Source of the DNA: RGIG4608 sp964534905
GTDB lineage: Bacteria > Bacillota > Clostridia > Oscillospirales > CAG-272
Direction: 5' to 3'
Assembly (NCBI GenBank): GCA_964534905.1
Contig: CAZHPZ010000028.1
Location: forward strand, 1-19,588
Length of the DNA: 19,588 bases
Positions within the stretch are counted from its first letter, which is position 1; each line of letters opens with the position of its first letter. The notes beneath the pieces were generated by a model. It saw only the letters and a program-made list of their open reading frames with translations, was not told the origin of the DNA and did not search any database. Both the position numbers and the translations under genes were made by a program. This document shows, piece by piece, positions 14,154 to 19,588 of this stretch.

Positions 14154-15188
14154 ATGACTGAAAAGGTGTTAAGTAACAAGAAAAACGGAATGACGGCTCT
14201 AATTGCGACATCGGTATTTTATGCGGCATACATTGCGTTGTTTGTCGTCGGATGCATTTTGCTTGAGTTCGAAAGATACGCGCTTGCCATTCCATTGTTT
14301 GTGATAGGTATGGTCGGAATGTGTATAGGATGGATCCCATATGTAGGACTTCGTATCCTCAAGCCTCAGGAGGCGCTTGTGCTTACGCTGTTCGGAAAAT
14401 ATATCGGTACCTTGCGCGGAGACGGCTTTTACTTTGTAAATCCGTTCTGCTCGTCCGTAAATCCCGCGGCGCATACGGAGCTTAATCAGAGCGGTGACGT
14501 TAAGAAGGCGCCCGTTGCGGCGTTTACAACTGATTCTAATGGAAATATCACTGTGGGATCGGGAGTCGGGGGAAGCAAAAAGATATCCCTTAAAATAATG
14601 ACTCTTAATAATAACCGTCAGAAGATAAACGACTGCCTCGGAAATCCGATAGAGATCGGTATTGCGGTAACCTGGAAAATCGTTGATACCGCAAAGGCTG
14701 TATTTAATGTTGATAACTATAAGGAATTTCTTTCTCTTCAGTGCGACAGCGCACTCAGAAATATTGTCAGAATATATCCATATGATGTGGCACCCGGCGT
14801 TGATACAACGGGAGACGGACTTGCCGACGACGGAAGCCTTCGCGGTTCATCGGAGGTCGTTGCGGGAAGAATACGCGATGAGATTCAGGCAAGAGTTGAA
14901 ACTGCGGGAATAGAGATAATCGAAGCAAGAATAACATATCTTGCATACGCAACCGAAATTGCGGCTGTAATGCTTCAGCGTCAGCAGGCGTCCGCAATCA
15001 TTGACGCACGTAAGATGATCGTCGACGGTGCCGTGGGAATGGTTGAAATGGCACTGGAGCGTCTTGCCGAGCACGGAACTGTAGAGCTTGACGAGGAAAG
15101 AAAGGCTGCTATGGTGTCAAATCTCTTGGTCGTTCTCTGCGGAAACCGTGACGCCCAGCCTGTCGTAAATTCGGGAAGCATTTATTGA
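14154..15188 (+). CDS. SPFH/band 7 domain membrane protein
   Basis: ATG 14154 follows GGAGG (14140-14144) by nine bases; an in-frame TTG at 14148 is too close. The 344-residue product has two adjacent hydrophobic segments (about 13-36 and 43-60). The SPFH/band 7 domain follows, starting with GLRILKPQEALVLTLFGKYIGTLRGDGFYFVNPF and containing AVTWKIVDTAKAVFNVDNYKEF. A helical, Ala/Glu-rich part (EIAAVMLQRQQASAIIDARKM) resembles the flotillin/stomatin oligomerisation region. SPFH proteins form membrane-bound multimeric scaffolds; no catalytic activity is implied. The following RHH gene starts one base after its stop, so the two are translationally coupled. The physiological role is unknown. Confidence 0.92.
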   Translation: MTEKVLSNKKNGMTALIATSVFYAAYIALFVVGCILLEFERYALAIPLFVIGMVGMCIGWIPYVGLRILKPQEALVLTLFGKYIGTLRGDGFYFVNPFCSSVNPAAHTELNQSGDVKKAPVAAFTTDSNGNITVGSGVGGSKKISLKIMTLNNNRQKINDCLGNPIEIGIAVTWKIVDTAKAVFNVDNYKEFLSLQCDSALRNIVRIYPYDVAPGVDTTGDGLADDGSLRGSSEVVAGRIRDEIQARVETAGIEIIEARITYLAYATEIAAVMLQRQQASAIIDARKMIVDGAVGMVEMALERLAEHGTVELDEERKAAMVSNLLVVLCGNRDAQPVVNSGSIY

Positions 15189-15189
15189 T

Positions 15190-15402
15190 ATGGCGCAGTC
15201 CGGAAGCAATGAAAAAAAGCAGATACCGCTCCGACTTTCTCCAAAGCTGTATGCGGCTCTTGCATCATGGGCAGAGGATGACTTCCGCTCACTTAACGGT
15301 CAGATAGAGTATCTGCTCACGGAATGTGTAAAGCAGAGAAAAAAGAACGGCAAATATGTCTCGGACGAGATCGACGCACCGTTTGAGATAGATATAGAAT
15401 AA
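15190..15402 (+). CDS. Small ribbon-helix-helix (Arc/CopG-like) DNA-binding protein
   Basis: The 70-residue protein has the RHH pattern: a short strand KQIPLRLSP (about 10-18), helix KLYAALASWAEDD, turn FRSLNGQ, and helix IEYLLTECVKQRKK. It ends in a short acidic tail. The ATG lies one base after the SPFH stop and lacks a strong Shine-Dalgarno of its own, suggesting coupling. Such proteins are often labelled antitoxins, but no toxin gene is adjacent; its partner here is the SPFH protein. It probably represses its own operon through the tandem TGATATCA sites (inference). Confidence 0.85.
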   Translation: MAQSGSNEKKQIPLRLSPKLYAALASWAEDDFRSLNGQIEYLLTECVKQRKKNGKYVSDEIDAPFEIDIE

Positions 15403-15438
15403 GCAAAAAAGGGACTCATATGAGTCCCTTTGTGCTTT
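15401..15438. terminator. Bidirectional terminator between the RHH and GGGtGRT genes
   Basis: A 12-bp perfect palindromic stem (15408-15419 with 15420-15431, core GGGACTCAT/ATGAGTCCC) is extended at its base by AAGCA/TGCTT (15401-15405 with 15433-15437). T-rich tails occur in both directions, stronger on the minus strand. It separates the convergent SPFH/RHH and PduL/NifU-like/GGGtGRT operons. Confidence 0.9.
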
Positions 15439-15441
15439 AAT

Positions 15442-16461
15442 TTAAGCTTCTGTTGCGTTCTTTTCGGCAACTGCTACCTCAATAGCAACCGCAACAGCAA
15501 CGGTCATACCAACCATGGGGTTGTTACCTGCGCCGATAAGTCCCATCATCTCAACGTGAGCGGGAACGGAGGAGGATCCTGCGAACTGTGCGTCGCCGTG
15601 CATTCTTCCGAGAGTATCTGTCATACCGTAGGAAGCGGGACCTGCCGCCATATTATCGGGGTGAAGTGTACGTCCTGTACCGCCGCCGGAAGCAACGGAG
15701 AAGTACTTAACACCGTTTTCGTTACACCACTTCTTGTATGTTCCGGCAACAGGGTGCTGGAATCTTGTGGGGTTAGTGGAGTTACCTGTGATGGAAACGC
15801 CTACGTTCTCAAGACGCATGATAGCAACACCCTCGGGAACGCTGTCGGAGCCGTAGCACTTTACAGCTGCACGGGGACCGTTGGAGAAGGGCTTCTCTTC
15901 GAGAACGTGAACCTCCTCGGTGTAGGGATCGAACTTTGTTTCAACATATGTGAATCCGTTGATTCTCGAAATGATGTAAGCCGCGTCCTTACCGAGACCG
16001 TTAAGGATAACACGGAGGGGCTTCGTTCTTACCTTGTTTGCGTTAAGAGCGATCTTAATAGCACCCTCTGCCGCAGCAAAGGATTCGTGACCTGCAAGGA
16101 AGCAGAAGCACTCTGTTTCCTCGGAAAGGAGCATTGCACCGAGATTTCCGTGTCCGAGACCAACCTTACGGTTTTCCGCAACGGAGCCGGGGATACAGAA
16201 AGACTGAAGACCGATGCCGATAGCGGCAGCTGCCTCGGATGCCTTTGTGCAACCCTTCTTAAGTGCGATAGCCGCACCTACGGTGTATGCCCACTTTGCG
16301 TTTTCAAAGCAGATGGGCTGAGTTTCTTCAACAATCTTATAGGGATCGATACCGTAAGAATCGCAGATTTCCTTGCATTCGTCGATGGAACCGATTCCGT
16401 ATTCCTTAAGAGTAGCGAGGATCTTCGCTTCTCTTCTTTCGTAACCTTCAAATTTAGCCAT
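15442..16461 (-). CDS. GGGtGRT family protein (function unknown)
   Basis: The family is named for the motif GGGTGRT, present at residues 259-265 in SVASGGGTGRTLHPDN. The 339-residue protein is Gly/Ala-rich, has no signal peptide, and ends in a hydrophobic AVAVAIEVAVA stretch (about 321-332) that could be buried or membrane-associated. Other notable segments are VGLGHGNLGAMLLSEETECFCFLAGHESFAAAEGAI and PTRFQHPVAGTYKKWC. ATG 16461 was chosen because GGAGG lies eight bases upstream; a GTG at 16470 is inside that site. It follows the NifU-like gene directly, an association I recall as common in anaerobic Firmicutes, suggesting a joint Fe-S-related task. No biochemical role is established. Sense codons TTA, CTA and TCA are absent, implying high expression. 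Confidence 0.9.
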   Translation of the reverse strand: MAKFEGYERREAKILATLKEYGIGSIDECKEICDSYGIDPYKIVEETQPICFENAKWAYTVGAAIALKKGCTKASEAAAAIGIGLQSFCIPGSVAENRKVGLGHGNLGAMLLSEETECFCFLAGHESFAAAEGAIKIALNANKVRTKPLRVILNGLGKDAAYIISRINGFTYVETKFDPYTEEVHVLEEKPFSNGPRAAVKCYGSDSVPEGVAIMRLENVGVSITGNSTNPTRFQHPVAGTYKKWCNENGVKYFSVASGGGTGRTLHPDNMAAGPASYGMTDTLGRMHGDAQFAGSSSVPAHVEMMGLIGAGNNPMVGMTVAVAVAIEVAVAEKNATEA

Positions 16462-16476
16462 TACGCACACCTCCTA

Positions 16477-17193
16477 TTATTCCTTACGGGGGTCAATGTA
16501 CTTAACAGCATCATTGAATCTACCGTATGTTCCTTTAGCCTTTTCATAAGCGTCGTTGGGAGTAAGTCCCTGCTTGATGAAATCGGTCATTTTTCCGAGA
16601 GATACGAACTCATAGCCGATAACCTCGTTGTTTTCGTCAAGAGCCATTCTTGTGCAGTAGCCCTCTGTCATTTCAAGGTAACGAACGCCCTTTGTCTTTG
16701 TACCGTACATAGTACCTACCATGGAACGCTCACCCTTACCGAGGTCTTCCATGCCCGCACCGATAACAAGACCGTTTTCGGAGAACGCGGACTGGCTACG
16801 ACCGTAAACTATCTGGAGGAAGAGCTCTCTCATAGCGCAGTTGATAGCGTCGCATACAAGGTCTGTGTTGAGAGCCTCAAGGAGAGTCTTGCCGGGAAGA
16901 ATTTCCGCAGCCATAGCCGCAGAGTGTGTCATACCGGAGCAGCCGATCGTTTCAACGAGAGCTTCTTCGATAATACCGTTCTTAACGTTAAGGGAAAGCT
17001 TGCAAGCTCCCTGCTGAGGTGCACACCAGCCCACACCGTGAGTGTAAGCGGAGATGTCACTGATTTGTTTTGCCTCTACCCACTTACCTTCTTCGGGAAT
17101 GGGAGCAGGACCGTGCTTGGGTCCCTTGGCAACTACGCACATATTCTGAACCTCACGGCTCATTGCGTATTCGCAAGAAAATTCATTGCTCAT
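16477..17193 (-). CDS. NifU-like iron-sulfur cluster assembly scaffold protein
   Basis: The 238-residue protein contains an IscU/NifU N-terminal-type domain. GWCAPQQGACKLSLNVKNGI (residues 55-74, with C57 and C64) and ETIGCSGMTHSAAMAAEILPGKTLLEA (C85) align in pattern with the first two cluster-binding Cys regions of IscU. C114 and C119 (LVCDAINCAMRE) may supply the third ligand. It differs from housekeeping IscU by about 50 extra N-terminal residues (MSNEFSCEYAMSREVQNMCV) and a roughly 80-residue C-terminal extension, so it is probably a specialised scaffold. AAGGAG lies nine bases before the ATG. Its stop abuts the ribosome binding site of the GGGtGRT gene, and no sulfurase gene is nearby. 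Confidence 0.88.
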   Translation of the reverse strand: MSNEFSCEYAMSREVQNMCVVAKGPKHGPAPIPEEGKWVEAKQISDISAYTHGVGWCAPQQGACKLSLNVKNGIIEEALVETIGCSGMTHSAAMAAEILPGKTLLEALNTDLVCDAINCAMRELFLQIVYGRSQSAFSENGLVIGAGMEDLGKGERSMVGTMYGTKTKGVRYLEMTEGYCTRMALDENNEVIGYEFVSLGKMTDFIKQGLTPNDAYEKAKGTYGRFNDAVKYIDPRKE

Positions 17194-17241
17194 TTTTATG
17201 TACTCCTTTATAAAAATATACTTTTTAGTATTCTGTTTGCC

Positions 17242-17811
17242 TTATGCGAGAATCTCGCCGTAAACCGTGCCGGAAGCACCTGCGGCATTGGACTCGTCTG
17301 TGTCGATGTGCATAGCTGCGGAGAACTTGGGGCTGACTCTTACGACAACATCGTCGAATATAAGAGCACGTGCGGTGTCAAGCTTAACCTTAACGATCTG
17401 CTTGTCGGAAACGCCGAATGCCTCTGCATCCTCGGGAGTGAGGTGGATGTGACGCTTTGCGGCGATAACGCCCTCTGCGATAACAACCTCTCCTGCGGGA
17501 CCGCGAAGAGTGCATCCTGCGGAGCCTGCAATGTCTCCGCTCTCTCTTACGGGAGCGACAACACCGATAGAACGAGCATCTGTCAAGGAAATTTCAACCT
17601 GGTTAGCGGATCTTACGGGACCGAGAACGCTCATCTTAAGAGAGCCCTTAGGACCGATGACCTCAACCTTTTCCTCACATGCATACTGACCGGGCTGAGA
17701 GAGATCCTTTTTCTTTGTGAGGGTGTGACCCGCACCGAAAAGAGCCTCGACCGTTTCGGCACTCAGATGGATGTGTCTTGCGGAAGTTTCAACCAAAACC
17801 TTATTATCCAT
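17242..17811 (-). CDS. pduL: Phosphate propanoyltransferase/phosphotransacylase (PduL family)
   Basis: PduL enzymes interconvert acyl-CoA plus phosphate and acyl-phosphate plus CoA. The two tandem PTAC domains are marked by ARHIHLS (residues 11-17, His13/His15) and AKRHIHLTPEDAE (118-130, His121/His123); these His residues hold the zinc ions. The 189-residue protein starts directly with the first domain and lacks the N-terminal peptide that directs PduL into microcompartments. No shell genes are present, so it is likely a cytosolic phosphotransacetylase for acetate/ATP formation (inference). GAGGT lies eight bases before the ATG. It is the first gene of the operon with the NifU-like and GGGtGRT genes. 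Confidence 0.92.
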   Translation of the reverse strand: MDNKVLVETSARHIHLSAETVEALFGAGHTLTKKKDLSQPGQYACEEKVEVIGPKGSLKMSVLGPVRSANQVEISLTDARSIGVVAPVRESGDIAGSAGCTLRGPAGEVVIAEGVIAAKRHIHLTPEDAEAFGVSDKQIVKVKLDTARALIFDDVVVRVSPKFSAAMHIDTDESNAAGASGTVYGEILA

Positions 17812-17868
17812 TTTATTATACCTCTTTTTCGAAAAATATTTTTTGTTAGTATTTTATCATACATAATT

Positions 17869-17897
17869 AGTATAACACATTTTTTTACGCTTGTAAA
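17869..17897 (-). promoter_or_regulatory. Promoter of the pduL/NifU-like/GGGtGRT operon
   Basis: On the minus strand, TTTACA (17892-17897) and TATACT (17869-17874) have a 17-base spacer. The start would be near 17862, giving a leader of about 50 bases. No promoter of comparable quality is seen in front of the two downstream genes, consistent with one operon. Confidence 0.75.
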
Positions 17898-17961
17898 TGT
17901 ATTTTTCGCATTTTTTGCGATTTTTGGGGAAAAATAATGAAAAAGCTTTAAGGAGAATAAG

Positions 17962-18639
17962 ATGATGGACGAGAGAATAAAGGAAATAGAAGAGATAAAG
18001 GAGCTCGGTAGCAGCGGCGTTGTCGGTGGCATTGAAGCAAGTGACGACGGGATAAGATGTATTTCGGTGATTGGGCAGATAGAGGGACATTATTCGCTCG
18101 GAGATGGGCAGAAAACAACGAAATATGAGCATATAATTCCGGCACTTGTCTCACTTGAGCAGAGCAGGGACGTGAAAGGTGTGCTTGTTGTGCTCAATAC
18201 TATGGGCGGAGATGTCGAAGCCGGGCTCGGAATTGCGGAGATGATAGCCTCAATGAGTAAGCCGACAATTTCTCTTGTTATGGGTGGATCTCATTCGATA
18301 GGCGTGCCGCTTGCCGTAAGTGCAACAAAATCGTTTATTGTGCCGAGCGCAACAATGACGCTACATCCCGTGAGAGTTAACGGACTTGTAGTAGGTGCAC
18401 CGCAGACCTATAATTATTTTCGTGATATGCAGGATAGAATAGTCGGGTTTATATGCCGTAATTCAAGGGCAAGAGCGGACGAGATCAATGAAATGATGAT
18501 GAGGGCGGATATGCTTGCCACGGATGTCGGAACTGTGCTCGGAGCGCAAGAGGCGGTCGAATGCGGACTTATAGATAGAGTGGGAGGACTTAGTGACGCC
18601 ATTACGGAATTGAGAAAAATGATAGCGAGTGAAAAATGA
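17962..18639 (+). CDS. tepA: ClpP-like serine protease, TepA (translocation-enhancing protein) type
   Basis: The 225-residue protein has the ClpP fold signatures: VLVVLNTMGGDVEAGLGIAEMI, the nucleophile region GGSHSIGVPLAVSA with Ser112, MTLHPV with His135, and TDVGTVLGAQEAVECGLIDRVG with Asp188, giving a Ser-His-Asp triad. The pattern HSIGVPLA and the VNGLVVGAPQTYNYF segment match the TepA group (B. subtilis YmfB) rather than housekeeping ClpP. No signal peptide is visible. TepA has been linked to protein export in Bacillus, but its exact substrate is uncertain. AGGAG lies six bases before ATG 17962 (nine before the second ATG). It diverges from the pduL operon and ends before a gene-free repeat region. 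Confidence 0.85.
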   Translation: MMDERIKEIEEIKELGSSGVVGGIEASDDGIRCISVIGQIEGHYSLGDGQKTTKYEHIIPALVSLEQSRDVKGVLVVLNTMGGDVEAGLGIAEMIASMSKPTISLVMGGSHSIGVPLAVSATKSFIVPSATMTLHPVRVNGLVVGAPQTYNYFRDMQDRIVGFICRNSRARADEINEMMMRADMLATDVGTVLGAQEAVECGLIDRVGGLSDAITELRKMIASEK

Positions 18640-18681
18640 ATGCGTAGCTTTGCGACTGCATACTTTATTTCCAGAAACCTT

Positions 18682-18709
18682 GTAGGCGGGGGCTTGGCTC
18701 CCGACGCTT
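18682..18709 (+). repeat. Repeat family A, copy 1
   Basis: A 28-base element reading GTAGGCGGGGGCTTGGCTCC then CGACGCTT, nearly identical to the copy at 19051-19079 (one base gap and three changes) and related to 19417-19443. Confidence 0.8.
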
Positions 18710-18730
18710 TACGGAAGGTAATACACAGAC

Positions 18731-18796
18731 AAGTGCCCAGATCCTTCGGTCGCATCTACGATGCCCCTCAAGGATGACCCTGTGGGTCGGGCACTT
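18731..18796 (-). repeat. Repeat family C, copy 1 (multi-hairpin element)
   Basis: An outer perfect 8-bp stem AAGTGCCC (18731-18738) with GGGCACTT (18789-18796) encloses ATCCT/AGGAT pairing and two small hairpins, GCATC/GATGC and GACCC/GGGTC. In reverse orientation it matches the copy at 19213-19268 in layout: GTGCCCGAC, variable hairpin, TCATCCT, GAAGGATCTG, GCAC. Confidence 0.8.
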
Positions 18797-18876
18797 TGTT
18801 CGCACGAACCAATCAATAAAAAGTTTCGCCAAGCCTTGCGGTTACACACATTGTTAGCACAAGCTTTGGCAACAAA

Positions 18877-18999
18877 AAAAGTTTTGTGTCACTTTTTTAA
18901 AAGTGACTGCCTGCGCGGCATGAGCGCATATCGCCGTTTTCTTTTTGCTAAACTTTTTCTTTTGGGGCTGTTTTCTCAAAAGAAAAAGCGAATAAACGG
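18877..18999 (+). repeat. Nested hairpin segment
   Basis: Three perfect inverted repeats follow each other. GTCACTTTT/AAAAGTGAC is at 18888-18907. A 12-bp stem pairs 18953-18964 with 18977-18988 (CTTTTTCTTTTG/CAAAAGAAAAAG). An outer CCGTTT/AAACGG pairs 18934-18939 with 18994-18999. No coding sense was found; it may belong to a larger noncoding repeat. Confidence 0.65.
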
Positions 19000-19050
19000 T
19001 TAGAACAAACATCAAAACAGCACACCAACGCTCTACTACAAACAAACCCA

Positions 19051-19079
19051 GTAGGGCGGGGGCTTTGCTCCCGCCGCTT
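19051..19079 (+). repeat. Repeat family A, copy 2
   Basis: A 29-base element of the GTAGGGCGGGGGCTTTGCTC type followed by CCGCCGCTT. The inner part folds as GGCGGG/CCCGCC. It is a near-identical direct repeat of 18682-18709. Confidence 0.8.
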
Positions 19080-19107
19080 ATCATAGAAAAAGTTTTGTTT
19101 TAGAACA

Positions 19108-19156
19108 CCTCATCCGTCAGCCTACGGCTGCCACCTTCTCCCGCTGGAGAAGGCTT
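19108..19156 (+). repeat. Repeat family B, copy 1 (two-hairpin element)
   Basis: Conserved CCGTCA leads into stem 1 CAGCC/GGCTG (19118-19130, 3-base loop). Conserved TGCCACCT follows, then stem 2 CCTTCTCC/GGAGAAGG (19134-19153). Confidence 0.8.
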
Positions 19157-19212
19157 ATATTACTTTCACTTCGGGAACCAACGCGCCGGAGAAGGCAAAA
19201 GTTTGTGCAAAT

Positions 19213-19268
19213 AAAGTGCCCGACACATTTATGTGTCATCCTCGAGCGTAGCGAAGGATCTGTGGCAC
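19213..19268 (+). repeat. Repeat family C, copy 2
   Basis: Outer stem AGTGCC/GGCAC, hairpin GACACA/TGTGTC (19222-19237), and ATCCT (19238-19242) pairing with AGGAT (19255-19259). The segment GTCATCCT...GAAGGATCT resembles a dispersed repeat that I recall from many bacterial genomes. It is inverted relative to the copy at 18731-18796. Confidence 0.8.
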
Positions 19269-19350
19269 GCAGAGCTAAGGCTCCCAAGTGTCGCGGGAGC
19301 TGTCGGCAAAGCCGACTGAGGGATGTGAATACACGAATTATAAGTCAATC

Positions 19351-19397
19351 CCTCCGTCACGGCACAGCCGTGCCACCTCCCTTTACACAAAGGAGGC
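19351..19397 (+). repeat. Repeat family B, copy 2
   Basis: CCGTCA, stem 1 CACGGC/GCCGTG (19358-19372, 3-base loop), TGCCACCT, then stem 2 pairing 19376-19384 with 19389-19396 (CCT-CCTTT with AAAGG-AGG, one bulged C). Confidence 0.8.
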
Positions 19398-19416
19398 AAG
19401 AGTTTGCGCAAACCCT

Positions 19417-19443
19417 GTAGAGTGGAGGTTTACTCCCGATGAT
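19417..19443 (+). repeat. Repeat family A, degenerate copy 3
   Basis: GTAGAGTGGAGG followed by TTTACTCCCGATGAT aligns with copies 1 and 2 at GTAG, GG-GG, TT, CTCCCG. The match is partial, so homology is probable rather than certain. Confidence 0.5.
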
Positions 19444-19465
19444 TGGCGAATGACGGCGCTGAGCA

Positions 19466-19511
19466 AGGCTCCCTCCGGGAGGGAGCTGTCACCGCAGGTG
19501 ACTGAAGGAGA
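19466..19511 (-). repeat. Repeat family B, inverted copy
   Basis: Read on the minus strand: CTCCTTCA, stem 1 GTCACC/GGTGAC (19488-19502, 3-base loop), CAGCTCC, stem 2 GCTCCCTC/GAGGGAGC (19468-19486). It has the same order and sizes as copies 1 and 2, with different stem sequences. Confidence 0.75.
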
Positions 19512-19551
19512 GTGCGCAACAATAAAATTCACTCAAACTCAAAGTAACGCA

Positions 19552-19588
19552 GGCTCCTTCCGTCAAAAATCAGAGATTTTTGCCACCT
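19552..19588 (+). repeat. Repeat family B, copy cut by the window end
   Basis: CTCCTTCCGTCA leads into stem 1 CAAAAATC/GATTTTTG (19564-19582, 3-base loop), then TGCCACCT, where the window ends before stem 2. Confidence 0.75.

Larger units (their letters stand above)
18640..19588. other. Gene-free region packed with palindromic repeats
   Basis: About 950 bases with no ORF that has a ribosome binding site, family resemblance or normal codon use. It holds instead several families of short structured repeats in both orientations (listed separately as A, B, C and a nested hairpin). No transposase or tRNA gene is visible. The region runs off the window end inside a repeat. Confidence 0.8.

Noticed and set aside
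15190..15402. Toxin-antitoxin module
   Set aside because: The RHH protein is antitoxin-like in fold only; its partner gene encodes an SPFH membrane protein, not a small toxin.
17242..17811. Bacterial microcompartment locus suggested by PduL
   Set aside because: No shell proteins or signature enzymes nearby, and the protein lacks the N-terminal encapsulation extension.
17906..17925. Terminator TCGCA/TGCGA followed by T-run
   Set aside because: A 5-bp stem in a T-rich tract between two divergent promoters, with no gene upstream to terminate in either direction; probably chance.
15430..17937. 835-codon plus-strand ORF
   Set aside because: It lies exactly opposite three well-supported genes in codon register, is Cys/Ser/Val-rich without family resemblance, and has no ribosome binding site. 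It is a by-product of codon bias.
19205..19420. ORFs in the repeat region
   Set aside because: They run through palindromic repeats on both strands, with no ribosome binding site and repeat-derived composition.
18640..19588. CRISPR array
   Set aside because: Repeats are of several families, in both orientations, with irregular spacing and no cas genes.

Overview
The window looks like chromosomal DNA from a low-to-mid GC Clostridia-type Firmicute, probably an uncultured gut relative of Oscillospirales/Ruminococcaceae (inference). The support is A-rich strong Shine-Dalgarno sites, textbook sigma-A promoters, a CwlD-type amidase, a TepA-type ClpP-like protein, the GGGtGRT/NifU-like pair, and a 950-base tail packed with palindromic repeats. 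No phage, plasmid, transposase or CRISPR locus is visible.

Layout. (1) 1-83: 3' part of tRNA-Asn(GUU) and its terminator. (2) 308-6548: a carbohydrate locus. A GntR/LacI-type repressor (minus) diverges from a solute-binding lipoprotein, a GH65 disaccharide phosphorylase and beta-phosphoglucomutase (plus). An alpha-glucobiose would be captured outside, imported, phosphorolysed to beta-glucose 1-phosphate and isomerised to glucose 6-phosphate. The ABC permeases expected beside the binding protein are absent, and the binding protein appears frameshifted near its C-terminus. The divergent promoter region carries repeated TGTTATA half-sites, including one perfect palindrome, a likely operator. (3) 6552-12964 (minus): housekeeping genes lnt, an RluA-type pseudouridine synthase, upp, radA, a CwlD-like amidase and an S51 peptidase, mostly with their own promoters. 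(4) 13097-15438 (plus): a membrane-anchored LRR_5 protein, then an SPFH/band-7 membrane protein coupled to a 70-residue ribbon-helix-helix protein. Two TGATATCA boxes lie inside the SPFH promoter, suggesting autoregulation. (5) 15442-17897 (minus): PduL phosphotransacylase, NifU-like scaffold and GGGtGRT protein. These three genes contain essentially no TTA, CTA or TCA codons, which points to high expression. (6) 17962-18639: TepA-like protein. (7) 18640-19588: no gene, but at least three families of short structured repeats whose stems differ in sequence while pairing is kept.

The least explained parts are the GGGtGRT/NifU-like/PduL operon, the SPFH/RHH operon with its tandem operator, and the covarying repeat families at the right end. 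All family assignments come from reading motifs by eye; no database search was run.
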